From NCBI GenBank assembly GCA_001775995.1, contig MEZH01000007.1:264806-323270 (forward strand): DNA of 58,465 nucleotides, given 5' to 3'. Below the pieces are notes generated by a model. It saw only the letters and a list, made by a program, of their open reading frames with translations. It did no database searches and was not told where the DNA came from. Source of the DNA: Candidatus Bathyarchaeota archaeon RBG_16_48_13. GTDB taxonomy: Archaea; Thermoproteota; Bathyarchaeia; RBG-16-48-13. Below are positions 27,315 through 36,576 of this stretch, one piece after another; position 1 is the stretch's first letter; each line of letters starts with the position of its first letter. A program made the position numbers and the translations under genes.

Positions 27315-28577
27315 CTAAATGGTGCCGATTTCCCAGCTCGCGAGGTATTTGCGCTGTTCCTCTGTTAGGGTATCTATCTGCACGCCCATGGATTCGAGCT
27401 TGTGCTGGGCCACGGAGAGGTCTAGTTTCTCCGGGACAGTGTAAACCTTTGGCTTCAGCTCCTTTCCGTGGTTCTTTATGTATTCGGCGCTGAGGCTCTG
27501 GTTTGCGAAGGACATATCCATGACCTCACTGGGGTGGCCTTCCGCGGCCGCCAAGTTGACCAGCCGGCCATCTGCAAGGAGGTAGAGGTGTTTCCCATTC
27601 TTGAAAACGTATTCCTCAACGTTCTCTCGGATCTTCCTCTTCGCCTTGGCAAGATTCTCCAGGTCGTTTATGGCGAGTTCGACGTTGAAGTGGCCGCTGT
27701 TCGCCAGGATGGCCAAGTCCTTCATCTTGGACATATGTTTGGCTGTTATAACGTTGATGTTGCCGGTAACAGTCACGAATATGTCGCCGACCTCGGCAGC
27801 CTCGTCCATGGTGGAGACGGTGAAGCCGTCCATAATGGCCTCAAGTGCTTTCAGAGGATTAACCTCGGTGACGATGACGTTGGACCCCATGCCCCTCGCC
27901 CTCATAGCTAGGCCCCTACCGCACCACCCATAGCCAGCGACTACGAAGGTTTTTCCGGCCAAGAGGACGTTGGTGGCCCGAAGTATGCCGTCGAGGGTGC
28001 TCTGGCCCGTCCCGTACCTATTGTCGAAAAGGTATTTTGTGTAGGCGTCGTTGACAGCTATGATGGGATATTTAAGCTCACCTCGTTCGGCCATCGCCCT
28101 GAGTCTAACTACACCCGTGGTGGTTTCCTCAGTGCCACCTATGACATTCGTCAGGAGGGGTCGCTTCTTGGTGTGGAGGGTTGTGACCAGGTCAGCACCA
28201 TCGTCCATGGTGACGTTGGGTTCGATCTTTAGTGCGTTCTCTATGCAGTGGAAATATTCATCTGGATTTTGGCCGCGCCATGCATACACTGCGACGCCTT
28301 CCTCGGCCAAGGCCGCAGCCACTTCGTCTTGAGTGGAGAGCGGATTGGATCCACAAAGGGAGACCTGGGCTCCTCCAACCCTCAGCGTCCTGACAAGGAC
28401 ACCTGTCTCCTTCGTGACATGCAGGCACGCCGCCAGCTTGACCCCTTCGAGGGGTTTCTCCATCTGGAAGCGCGCCTTGATCTTCATGAGGACAGGCATG
28501 TGATCTTCTGCCCATTGCATGAGAGAGTGTCCATCCTCAGCGAGTGCAATATCCTTTACCTGATACTCTTTCGCCAA
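27315..28577 (-). CDS. ahcY: Adenosylhomocysteinase
   Basis: [44 protein letters not shown]...[19 protein letters not shown]. Confidence 0.95.
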   Translation of the reverse strand: MAKEYQVKDIALAEDGHSLMQWAEDHMPVLMKIKARFQMEKPLEGVKLAACLHVTKETGVLVRTLRVGGAQVSLCGSNPLSTQDEVAAALAEEGVAVYAWRGQNPDEYFHCIENALKIEPNVTMDDGADLVTTLHTKKRPLLTNVIGGTEETTTGVVRLRAMAERGELKYPIIAVNDAYTKYLFDNRYGTGQSTLDGILRATNVLLAGKTFVVAGYGWCGRGLAMRARGMGSNVIVTEVNPLKALEAIMDGFTVSTMDEAAEVGDIFVTVTGNINVITAKHMSKMKDLAILANSGHFNVELAINDLENLAKAKRKIRENVEEYVFKNGKHLYLLADGRLVNLAAAEGHPSEVMDMSFANQSLSAEYIKNHGKELKPKVYTVPEKLDLSVAQHKLESMGVQIDTLTEEQRKYLASWEIGTI

Positions 28578-28708
28578 AAGTCTCGACCTCGGTACATCCC
28601 TTTTCGGGTTCGTTTCACCAGATAAAAGCTCAGCTGCAACTTAATATATATTGCACAAAGGTTTTATCGGCGGTGGGCTGGTAGAATAATCTAAAATAAA
28701 AGGGAAAG

Positions 28709-29131
28709 ATGATTGCCGTGGACCTCAGAGAATACGAGAAGAACCTCGACCTTGCACTCAGCCAGCTCCCCCAAATGAAGGAGGCAAGGGACAGGTTCGA
28801 GATGCCGAAGCTGCAAGTCAACGTTAGTGGCAACAGGACGACGATCGCCAACTTCAAGGAGGTATGCGACGCCATCAACAGGGATCCGATGCACGTTATG
28901 AAGTTCCTCGCCAAGGAGATGGCAACCTCTGGAACGATCGAAGGGGGGCGGGTAGTGTTCCAAGGGAAGTTCTGGGAGGACGCCCTGACAAGGCTCATGG
29001 GTCGATACGTCAAGGAGTTCGTCATCTGCAGCACCTGCGGCAGGCCAGACACCAAGATCGTGAAGCAGGAAAGGTTCTTCTTTTTGGTGTGCGAGGCGTG
29101 TGGCGCGAGGGCACCGATGAGGCACGTATAG
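28709..29131 (+). CDS. Translation initiation factor aIF2 beta subunit
   Basis: Conserved RFEMPKLQVNVSGNRTTIANFKEVCDAINRDPMHVMKFLAKE and zinc ribbon CSTCGRPDT...CEACGA. Confidence 0.95.
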   Translation: MIAVDLREYEKNLDLALSQLPQMKEARDRFEMPKLQVNVSGNRTTIANFKEVCDAINRDPMHVMKFLAKEMATSGTIEGGRVVFQGKFWEDALTRLMGRYVKEFVICSTCGRPDTKIVKQERFFFLVCEACGARAPMRHV

Positions 29132-29147
29132 TGGAGTGACCGGAGCG

Positions 29148-29447
29148 ATGCCAAGCGCCTACGTGAACGTGATCAGGGCCCAGGGACAGGTCTTAGTGGC
29201 AGCTTGCGACGAGGGCATCCTAGGCAAGACGCTCACCGACGGGAAGATCAGGTTCGAGGTGAAAAGCTCCTTCTATAAGGGGAACAAGATGGACGTGGAC
29301 AGGGCGCTGGAGCTGATAGACAACTGCACAATAGCGAACCTTGTAGGCACGGAAATCGTTGGGAAGGCAGTCGATGCGGGGCTGGTCCATCCTCAGGGTA
29401 TACTGAAGATCTGCGGCGTGCCTCACGCTCAAATAGTGAAGCTCTAA
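29148..29447 (+). CDS. DUF424 family protein
   Basis: AYVNVIRAQGQVLVAACDEGILGKTLTDGKIRFEVKSSFYKG...IVGKAVDAGLVHPQGILKICGVPHAQIVKL. Confidence 0.85.
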   Translation: MPSAYVNVIRAQGQVLVAACDEGILGKTLTDGKIRFEVKSSFYKGNKMDVDRALELIDNCTIANLVGTEIVGKAVDAGLVHPQGILKICGVPHAQIVKL

Positions 29448-29547
29448 AGTCCAAAGAAAGTTGGATCTATAGCGCTCGTGCATACTAGAAAAATGAGTGG
29501 GCACTTACTTTTGAGTTGTCCCATAAGACAAGGTGGGAAGGTAACCT

Positions 29548-29859
29548 CTAAGAAGCGACCTTCATCAAGACTTCTGTCCGAGAGTTCGGGTAGGTAGAAT
29601 AGCGAGATGAAGCGGATTCCCAATCTCTTCTGTCTTGGAGGATATATTCATAGATTATCCTGATCCTAGTTCCCTCCTTATGTTTGCCGTCCTCAATCTG
29701 TTCATAGTGTGAATTGGCATAGGTATATGCTACCTTCCAATTGGAGGTCAGGCGCACCCCTCGTTCATCTCCAGTTCCCTTGAATGGAAGGTTTGAAGGG
29801 CCCAGTGCTCTAGCTACTACAATCTCGACCGATTTGGAGTCGCTTCTCCTTCTCGTCAT
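29548..29859 (-). CDS. Hypothetical protein
   Basis: 103 aa ORF without a recognised family; isolated in an otherwise non-coding interval. Confidence 0.3.
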   Translation of the reverse strand: MTRRRSDSKSVEIVVARALGPSNLPFKGTGDERGVRLTSNWKVAYTYANSHYEQIEDGKHKEGTRIRIIYEYILQDRRDWESASSRYSTYPNSRTEVLMKVAS

Positions 29860-29986
29860 GGATATTACTCAGGTTGGAAGTTTATTGTAGCGGGACACTA
29901 TTATGATCTTTCAAGAACTAGCTGTATCGCATTTGTAATATTTTTGTGTACTAAGAGTTATCATTAGTAAACCATATGAATTTGTT

Positions 29987-30055
29987 GCCAGGGATATGTG
30001 TAAGAAATAGGCGATTAAACACGCACCCTAAGGCTAGGGCGTGATATTCCCTGGC
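29987..30055. ncRNA. Candidate structured RNA element closed by GCCAGGGA/TCCCTGGC
   Basis: 8-bp terminal stem (29987-29994 / 30048-30055) enclosing a CACG-CA-CCCTA-AGGC-TAGGG-CGTG hairpin in non-coding sequence upstream of aIF1A. Confidence 0.35.
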
Positions 30056-30119
30056 ACCCATGGGCATAAGTTTAAGATCACTCGCCAGCGATAAGTCTAG
30101 AAGAGATGGGGCTAGAAGG

Positions 30120-30422
30120 ATGGGAAAGAAGAAGGTTCTTAGCGAGGACGAAATAGGAGAGATGGTCTACCCCAAACAGGGGGAGATCCTTGGCATAGTC
30201 ACGCAGCTCCTCGGGTACGACAGGCTCAATGTCAAATGCAACGATGGCGTTGAAAGGCTCTGCCGGATAAAGGGAAGGATGAAGCGTAAGGTCTGGATCA
30301 AGGTCAACGACATTGTAGTGGTGGCGCCCTGGGACTTTCAGGACAAGCGGGGCGACATTATCTGGAGGTACACGAAGGGCCAAAACCAGTGGCTCAGAAA
30401 CCACGGATACTTGAAAATCTGA
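30120..30422 (+). CDS. Translation initiation factor aIF1A
   Basis: MGKKKVLSEDEIGEMVYPKQGEILGIVTQLLGYDRLNVKCNDGVERLCRIKGRMKRKVWIKVNDIVVVAPWDFQ. Confidence 0.93.
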   Translation: MGKKKVLSEDEIGEMVYPKQGEILGIVTQLLGYDRLNVKCNDGVERLCRIKGRMKRKVWIKVNDIVVVAPWDFQDKRGDIIWRYTKGQNQWLRNHGYLKI

Positions 30423-30428
30423 CAGTTT

Positions 30429-31250
30429 TTGGAGATTATTGGGGAGAGAATTCGCTCTTTTATGAGGGAAGTCGTCGAGAGAAGGCTCTGGCGCCTCGAA
30501 AAGAGGCACGACAAGGAGCAGTTCGTGAAGCGCAAGCGCTCTGAGGACTACGGGACGCTTGAGGAAGTCTTCGACAAGCCGACCCTCATGACTATTTACA
30601 GGATGCTGAACACGGGTGCGCTGCGAGGGCTCTACGGCATCCTGAACACCGGGAAGGAAGCTCGGGTCTACTTAGGTGAGCTGCCTGACGGTAGCGAGGT
30701 GGCCGTAAAGATTTACTTGACCACCTCCTCTGAGTTCAAGAAGGGCATGCTGATGTACATCGAGGGGGACCCGAGGTTCACCCGAGTCAGGAAGGACACC
30801 CGATCCCTGGTTTACACATGGGCTATGAAGGAGTACAGGAACCTCCTCGCCGCTTTCTACGCAGGGGTCAAGGTGCCGAAGCCCATGAAGGTTGAGAAGA
30901 ACGTGTTGCTCATGGAGTTCATAGGGAAGGATGGCTCTCCGGCTCCGCTCCTCAGGGAGACCCACGCCGAAGATATGCACCAGATCTACAGGACTCTCAT
31001 GAAGTACGTCAGGGCCATGTACAGGAAGGCTCAGCTGGTACACGGAGACCTAAGTGAGTACAATGTCATGATTTACAAGGGGAAACCGGTCGTCTTCGAC
31101 CTCTCCCAAGCCGTCCTTACTGCTCACCCTAGGGCTAAGGAGTATCTCCAGAGGGACCTCTCCAACCTCGAGAGATACTTTGGGAACCTTGGGGTGGAGG
31201 TCAAGCCTATGGACAAGGCGTATGAATGGGTGACAGGGGGCAAGGAGTAG
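30429..31250 (+). CDS. RIO1-type serine protein kinase
   Basis: GILNTGKEARVYLGELPDGSEVAVKIYLTTSSEFKKG...LVHGDLSEYNVMIYKGKPVVFDLSQAV. Confidence 0.93.
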   Translation: MEIIGERIRSFMREVVERRLWRLEKRHDKEQFVKRKRSEDYGTLEEVFDKPTLMTIYRMLNTGALRGLYGILNTGKEARVYLGELPDGSEVAVKIYLTTSSEFKKGMLMYIEGDPRFTRVRKDTRSLVYTWAMKEYRNLLAAFYAGVKVPKPMKVEKNVLLMEFIGKDGSPAPLLRETHAEDMHQIYRTLMKYVRAMYRKAQLVHGDLSEYNVMIYKGKPVVFDLSQAVLTAHPRAKEYLQRDLSNLERYFGNLGVEVKPMDKAYEWVTGGKE

Positions 31251-31820
31251 ATGAACTTCAAAATCCCATTGGACAGGGTCGGTGTTATCATAGGGCCGAA
31301 GGGTTCTACTAAGAGGAAGATTGAGGAGAACTGTGACGTCAGCATCAAAGTTGACGGCGAAACAGGCGACATAGAAGTGATATCGACCTCCCCAAGCGAT
31401 CCCTCAGGAGTTCTGAACGCCCAGAACGTGGTAAATGCTATTGGAAGGGGCTTCTCGCCAGAAAAGGCGTTCCTGCTTTTCAGCGATGAGCGTTACCTAG
31501 AAATATTAGACCTGCGGGATTATCTGGGAAAGTCTCCTGAGAACATCAGGCGAATCAAGGCTAGGTTGATAGGCTCGAAGGGAAAAGCGTGGAGGCTGAT
31601 GGAGGAGCTGAGCGGCGTCGACCTCGCTATCTATGGCCACACAGTAGCCATTATTGGCTACTTAGGCAGAATCGGGATAGCCAAGGAAGCCATACAGATG
31701 ATCATTCAGGGCAACCAGCATGGAACGGTTTACTCCTTCCTACTGAACAAGAAGCGGGAGATAAAGAAGGCTAGAATCCAACTTTGGGAAGAGTCACCGA
31801 AGGGCGAGGAAAGGGACTGA
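31251..31820 (+). CDS. KH-domain RNA-binding protein (Dim2/Pno1-like)
   Basis: PLDRVGVIIGPKGSTKRKIEENCDVSIKVD...RIKARLIGSKGKAWRLMEELSGVDLAIYGHTVAIIG; two KH GxxG motifs. Confidence 0.9.
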   Translation: MNFKIPLDRVGVIIGPKGSTKRKIEENCDVSIKVDGETGDIEVISTSPSDPSGVLNAQNVVNAIGRGFSPEKAFLLFSDERYLEILDLRDYLGKSPENIRRIKARLIGSKGKAWRLMEELSGVDLAIYGHTVAIIGYLGRIGIAKEAIQMIIQGNQHGTVYSFLLNKKREIKKARIQLWEESPKGEERD

Positions 31821-33349
31821 TGGTTCAAAATAAAGAGGTTTTCTCCGAGATAAGCCCAGCTGACTTCTTCTACCGGAATAGGGATATTGCGGGTTTCAGC
31901 AATCCCTCCCGCGCCATCTACTCAGCCATCAGAGAGTTCGTGGAGAACTCCTTGGACACTTGCGAGCTGAATGCCATACCACCTGATGTCTATATCAGGA
32001 TCTCCTACGTCTCCGGCGACATGGAGGGCCCAGCGACCTACAAGATACGGGTAGAGGACAACGGCGGGGGTGTCCCGCCGGAGCATATACCTATGGCTTT
32101 CGGAAGAGTCTTCTACGGCTCCAAGTACAAACTCCGTCAGACGAGGGGAACCTTCGGTCTTGGAGGCACCATGGCGATCCTCTACGGCCAAATAACGACG
32201 CATAAGCCAGTCTATGTCATGTCCAGCACCGGGACCAGCAAGATACACGAAAACGAGCTTACCATCGACATTCAGAGGAACAAACCTGTTGTCCTGTCCC
32301 AGCGGACCAAGGATAACAAGGCGAGGTGGCATGGGACGGTCGTAGAGCTCCAGATAGAGGGTGATTACTTCAGAGCCATGCCCAAGATTCTTGACTACTT
32401 CAAGCAGACGGCCATGGTGAGCCCCTACGCCGACATTGTATTCGTCGACCCTCGAGGCAGGCTTTACATGTTCCAACGGAATACTACCAAGATGCCAAGC
32501 GCCGCTAAGGAGGTAAAGCCCCATCCCTATGGCGTCGACGTCGAAACTATCCAGAGGATAACGAGGGCAACAGATGCGAAGGACATGGCCTCATTCATGA
32601 CTACCCATTTCCATAGGGTGGGAGAGAAGATAGCCCAGAAGTTCCTTAAAGAGGCGAAGATCGACCCCGACTTGGACCCAAAGAGACTCGCCTCCCACGA
32701 CATAGTCAGTCTTGTTCATCACTTGAAGAGCTTTAAAGAGTTCCTGCCACCCGACGCCAGCTGTCTCTCGCCTTTGGGGGAAGAACTGCTCGAGAAAGGG
32801 GTAAGGAAGGAGTTGACCCCCGAGTTCGTCGCCGTGGACCAGAGGAAGCCCGCAGCGTACTCCGGTTTCTCGTTCATCGTGGAGACCGCCATAGCCTACG
32901 GCGGAGAAGTTCAGAGACCGGGGATAGAGCTCTACAGGTTCGCCAACCGAATACCGCTCCTCTATGACGAGGCCAGCGACGTGTCATGGAAGGTGATCAG
33001 CACGCTTATCAACTGGAGGCACTACAAGATCGCCCCGGAGGTGCCCATAGCCATCATCGTCCATCTTTGCTCCACGAAGATACCGTACAAGAGCGTTGGG
33101 AAGGAGTTCATCGCCGACAGGCCTGAAGTCGAGAGGGAGATCCTCAACAGCGTTAGGGAGCTGGCGAGAAAGCTCTCACTTTTCATCTCCAGAAAGGCCA
33201 GCGTGGAGCGGGAGAAGGAGAAATTTGATATCTTCACCAAGTACATGCCGAAGATAGCGCACTTCTCCGCGAAGCTCGCAGGGAAGAGCAAGGATGCGAA
33301 CATAGAGCCCCTCCTGAAGAACATAAGCAAGCTTGACCCTGAAGATTAG
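31820..33349 (+). CDS. top6B: DNA topoisomerase VI subunit B
   Basis: SPADFFYRNRDIAGFSNPSRAIYSAIREFVENSLDTCE...VEDNGGGVPPEHIPMAFGRVFYGSKY (GHKL). Confidence 0.95.
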   Translation: MVQNKEVFSEISPADFFYRNRDIAGFSNPSRAIYSAIREFVENSLDTCELNAIPPDVYIRISYVSGDMEGPATYKIRVEDNGGGVPPEHIPMAFGRVFYGSKYKLRQTRGTFGLGGTMAILYGQITTHKPVYVMSSTGTSKIHENELTIDIQRNKPVVLSQRTKDNKARWHGTVVELQIEGDYFRAMPKILDYFKQTAMVSPYADIVFVDPRGRLYMFQRNTTKMPSAAKEVKPHPYGVDVETIQRITRATDAKDMASFMTTHFHRVGEKIAQKFLKEAKIDPDLDPKRLASHDIVSLVHHLKSFKEFLPPDASCLSPLGEELLEKGVRKELTPEFVAVDQRKPAAYSGFSFIVETAIAYGGEVQRPGIELYRFANRIPLLYDEASDVSWKVISTLINWRHYKIAPEVPIAIIVHLCSTKIPYKSVGKEFIADRPEVEREILNSVRELARKLSLFISRKASVEREKEKFDIFTKYMPKIAHFSAKLAGKSKDANIEPLLKNISKLDPED

Positions 33350-33397
33350 AACCAATAGCACCTCTCGAATGTTTAGTCAATACAAGACCAGCGCGTA

Positions 33398-33541
33398 TGG
33401 CGCCGCCGGAAGGACTCGAACCTTCGACCAACGGGTTTCCGTTCCCGTTTTAAGAGGATTAACAGCTTCAGCCCCTTGCATCATTTTGAAGGGTCCGCTG
33501 CTCTACCGACTGAGCTTTCGTCCATGATTGCGTACGGCGGC
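33398..33541 (-). tRNA. tRNA-Asn (GTT) with three putative introns (17, 28 and 23 nt), CCA encoded
   Basis: GCCGCCG/CGGCGGC acceptor with G discriminator, GAAGG-TTCGAGT-CCTTC T-arm. Removing 33532-33516, 33494-33467 and 33459-33437 yields GCTC-AGTCGGTA-GAGC D-arm and GCGGG-CTGTTAA-CCCGT anticodon arm, 76 nt. Confidence 0.8.
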
Positions 33542-33657
33542 CCAGGGGCCTCTTCGGCGGCGCTACTTTTTGGAGATTTGATGCTCTATTTAAGTTTTGA
33601 GAAGGCTCATGGAAAACGTTTAAATCAAGATCGGAAAGAGCTATTCTTTGTCTCGGC

Positions 33658-33752
33658 GGGCCCGTAGCTCAGCTAGGTTAGAGCGACAGGCTCATAATCG
33701 AACGTAATGAGAGACCTGTTGGCCGGGTGTTCAAGTCGCCCCGGGCCCACCA
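33658..33752 (+). tRNA. tRNA with CAT anticodon (elongator Met or Ile2), intron at 37/38, CCA encoded
   Basis: GGGCCCG...CGGGCCC-ACCA; ACAGG-CTCATA[ATCGAACGTAATGAGAG]A-CCTGT with CTCAT/ATGAG pairing at the splice site. Confidence 0.9.
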
Positions 33753-34007
33753 CTTTCGCTGACAGGGAGCAGCAAGACATTAGTATATCTCGATCATTTT
33801 TTTCTGCATCTCAGTACTAGCATGCACGCGCAGCTGACCAGTTATGCAAACGCATGTTCATTGGTTTAGGGAATAAGATAAGTTCGTGCCAAGCTAGAGC
33901 GGGTTAGTGGCAGCTGGGTAGCGTGTTCCGAGGAGGACCAGTAAAAATGCCGGGTCAATCGCTAAGGTGACTAGGACCTTCAGCTGAGGGGGCTAGCTAA
34001 GGCGTGA

Positions 34008-34794
34008 GCAAGCAAAGCAAACGACCAAGCAAACCAAGCAAGCAAACGAAGCAAACAAAGCGAAGGGGCCTTTCCATGCTCCTGGCCCGGCTGCAAACTG
34101 ACTTTCAAGAGCGAACATGCTCGAGCCGGGCATCTGCCCACCCATTATGCTGAGGAGCGAATGAAAAAATTGCTGAGCCAGGCTCAAATAGCTCGCGGGG
34201 CTGAGCCAGGCTGAGCTAAATTTGCCGCCGCCTCCGCCAGGTCTCAGCACCCCTAGTGACTCCCAAAACACCCCTAGCGCTACTAGTAGCCCCACAGGGG
34301 GTGTAGAGGGCTCAGAAGGGTTGAAGGAAGTGAACGAAACGAGCAAAGAGAGTGAGCAAACGAGCCAGGCTAGCAAAATGAGCAAAAAGGAGCTAAAATC
34401 GAGCCAGGCTAGCGAGGCTGAGCAAAAGAAGGATCTGAAGAACCCCATAGACGACAGGCTAGCCAGGCTCGGCTTCGACCCCGAAGCGATGATGGCGTCG
34501 ATAACTGCGAAGGTCAACAAGCCCGTCAAGGACCAGCTGAAAGCAAAGGGCCTCATTCAGGAGGTGGGCAGCGATGATGATGGTTCCAAGTACAGAGATA
34601 CGCCAGAGGTGATACAGGTCCACGAGGTGCCGGGCAAAGGGTTCATTTCACCGAAGCTGGTTGACTTCGAGCCATTGGTGCCCCAGTTCACTTGTCTATT
34701 CGTGGATCTAAGTCGCTCAAGCTGTCATACCAATTCTAACATGGTTCGATGGTTGACGGCGGCTTCGAGGTTATGGCGTATGTCACCCATGTGA
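34008..34794 (+). pseudogene. Frameshifted/decayed C2H2 zinc-finger protein locus
   Basis: Frame ending 34214: ...SEGAFPCSWPGCKLTFKSEHARAGHLPTHYAEERMKKLLSQAQIARG (C-x4-C-x12-H-x3-H) without a start codon. Overlapping next frame (about 34188-34794): GLSQAELNLPPPPPGLSTPSDSQ...KNPIDDRLARLGFDPEAMMASITAKVNKPVKDQLKAKGLI. Confidence 0.5.
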
Positions 34795-36274
34795 CCCCCC
34801 GAATCTCATTCGTTATGCGGGTGCTTATCCTTTCGAGCAGTTGCGGAGGGAGTCGCATCCAGTCGGCGGTCATGCCATCCGTTGACTCCACAACCCTAAC
34901 TGTGACAATGTGGCCCGAGCATCTTTCGTCCCCCATAACACCAACAGCTTTGTCGTCGCCCACCATTGCGAAGGCTTGCCACGCCTTGCCATAGATCTTG
35001 ATCTTCCTCAATTCCTCCTCCACTATGGCGCTGGCCTCTCTGCAGATGTACAGCTTATCTGAGGTTATTTCTCCTAATATCCGTACAGCCAACCCGGGGC
35101 CTGGGAAGGGATGCCGGTTCACTATCTCTCCCGGCAAGCCTATGATTGCAGCAACTTCCCTGACTTCGTCCTTGTAGAGGAACCGCAAGGGTTCTAGGAG
35201 CTGGAATTTCATCCACGACGGCAGACCTGCAACGTTGTGGTGCGTCTTGATCCTTGAGGCCTTGCCCGCGGTTGCCGCGCTCTCTATAACATCTGGATAG
35301 AGTGTCCCCTGTGCCAGCCACTTGAAGGCCCCAAGCTTCTTCGTTTCCTCGGAGAAGACCTTGATGAACTCTTCGCCTATTACCCTGCGTTTTTCCTCGG
35401 GGTCTGCGACGCCCTTCAATCTTCGCAAGAAGCGGTCAGAGGCGTCCACCTGGATTAGTTTGAGCTTGAAGCTATCTCGAAGTATTCTCAACACCTTGGT
35501 GGCCTCACTCTTCCTGAGAAGGCCGTGGTCGACAAAGACGCACGTCAGGTTCCTGCCTATGGCACGGTCGACCAAGAGGGCTGTGACCGTCGAGTCCACG
35601 CCTCCGCTGAGGGCGCAGACCACCTTCTCTCCCTTCACCTTCGCCCTTATTTCGTGCACAGCCTGGTCTACGAAGGACATCATCGTCCACGATGGCGTGC
35701 AGCCGCAGATCTTGAGAGCAAAGTTTTCGAGTATTGTCATTCCCTTCGGCGTATGGGTGACCTCGGGGTGGAACTGAAGACCGTATAGCGCTCTCTTCGA
35801 GTTCTCGATGGCGGCGTTCTCCGAGTTCCCGGTGTGGGCGACGCTCCTGAAGCCCAGCGGCAGGTGCGTAATGTGATCGCTGTGGCTCATCCAGCACACG
35901 GTCTTCTTCAACAGTCCCTCAAAGAGAAGGGAGGAATTATCCAATTCCACGACGGTCTTACCGTATTCCCTCTTCGACGCCTTCGCGACGACGCCGCCCA
36001 GAACCTTGGCGATGAGCTGGAGGCCGTAGCATATCCCCAATACCGGGATTCCAAGCGCAAAGATGCCGGCGTCTGGCATGGGTGCGCCTTTGTCGTAGAC
36101 GCTGGCCGGGCCGCCCGAAAGAATTATTCCCTTCGGGACGATTGATCTTATCTTCACCAAGGGCGTGTCGAAGGGGATCAGTTCCGAGTAGACTTTGAGT
36201 TGCCTCATCCTTCTGGTGATCAGGTGGGAATACTGTCCACCAAAGTCCAGAACAAGTACGGAGTCCTTTGGCAT
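34736..36274 (-). CDS. guaA: GMP synthase (glutamine-hydrolysing), single polypeptide
   Basis: VLDFGGQYSHLITRRMRQLKVYSELIPFDTP...CYGLQLIAKVLGG...CALSGGVDSTVTALLVDRAIG. Confidence 0.95.
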   Translation of the reverse strand: MPKDSVLVLDFGGQYSHLITRRMRQLKVYSELIPFDTPLVKIRSIVPKGIILSGGPASVYDKGAPMPDAGIFALGIPVLGICYGLQLIAKVLGGVVAKASKREYGKTVVELDNSSLLFEGLLKKTVCWMSHSDHITHLPLGFRSVAHTGNSENAAIENSKRALYGLQFHPEVTHTPKGMTILENFALKICGCTPSWTMMSFVDQAVHEIRAKVKGEKVVCALSGGVDSTVTALLVDRAIGRNLTCVFVDHGLLRKSEATKVLRILRDSFKLKLIQVDASDRFLRRLKGVADPEEKRRVIGEEFIKVFSEETKKLGAFKWLAQGTLYPDVIESAATAGKASRIKTHHNVAGLPSWMKFQLLEPLRFLYKDEVREVAAIIGLPGEIVNRHPFPGPGLAVRILGEITSDKLYICREASAIVEEELRKIKIYGKAWQAFAMVGDDKAVGVMGDERCSGHIVTVRVVESTDGMTADWMRLPPQLLERISTRITNEIRGVTWVTYAITSKPPSTIEPC

Positions 36275-36469
36275 GTGCTATTCCTTTTCCTATTAAGGAA
36301 TCAGTTTGTCGCTAAAAAAGGTAGCCGTAATGCCCATTGCCAGCCTCTGAATCTCATTCGCACTCGACCCGTTCGCCATAATCAGTGCTATAAAAGACGG
36401 AGAGTTCAAAATCCGGAAAGGATACGTCAACAAAAGCCTTTAGAACTACCGAATTTATTCGTATATGAA

Positions 36470-36576
36470 GCTCCGGTAGTATAGTCCGGTCAAGTATTCC
36501 GGCCTTTTCTCACCCCGTCAGAGGTGGGAGGCCAATCGAGCCGGAAACCCGGGTTCGAATCCCGGCCGGAGCACCA
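36470..36576 (+). tRNA. tRNA-Glu (TTC) with about 29-nt intron inside the anticodon (non-canonical position), CCA encoded
   Basis: GCTCCGG/CCGGAGC acceptor; CCGGC-CTT[..29 nt..]TCGA-GCCGG; intron hairpin TCTCACC/GGTGGGA; ACCCGGGTTCGAATCCCGG T-arm. Confidence 0.85.

Noticed and set aside
31922-32524. 200-aa minus-strand ORF
   Set aside because: Shadow ORF of top6B.
33398-33541. tRNA-Lys (CTT) or tRNA-Phe (GAA) identity for this tRNA
   Set aside because: CTCTTAA and CTGAAG are present, but only the GTT (Asn) splice gives a fully paired GCGGG/CCCGT stem with a CTGTTAA loop, a 37/38 intron and the expected G discriminator.
33993-34556. 187-aa minus-strand ORF (hydrophobic, Ser/Phe/Leu-rich)
   Set aside because: It is the complement of the low-complexity zinc-finger locus; composition explained by the repeats.
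36285-36375. 28-aa ORF MANGSSANEIQRLAMGITATFFSDKLIP upstream of guaA (minus strand)
   Set aside because: Too short to support as a gene or leader peptide without comparative data.
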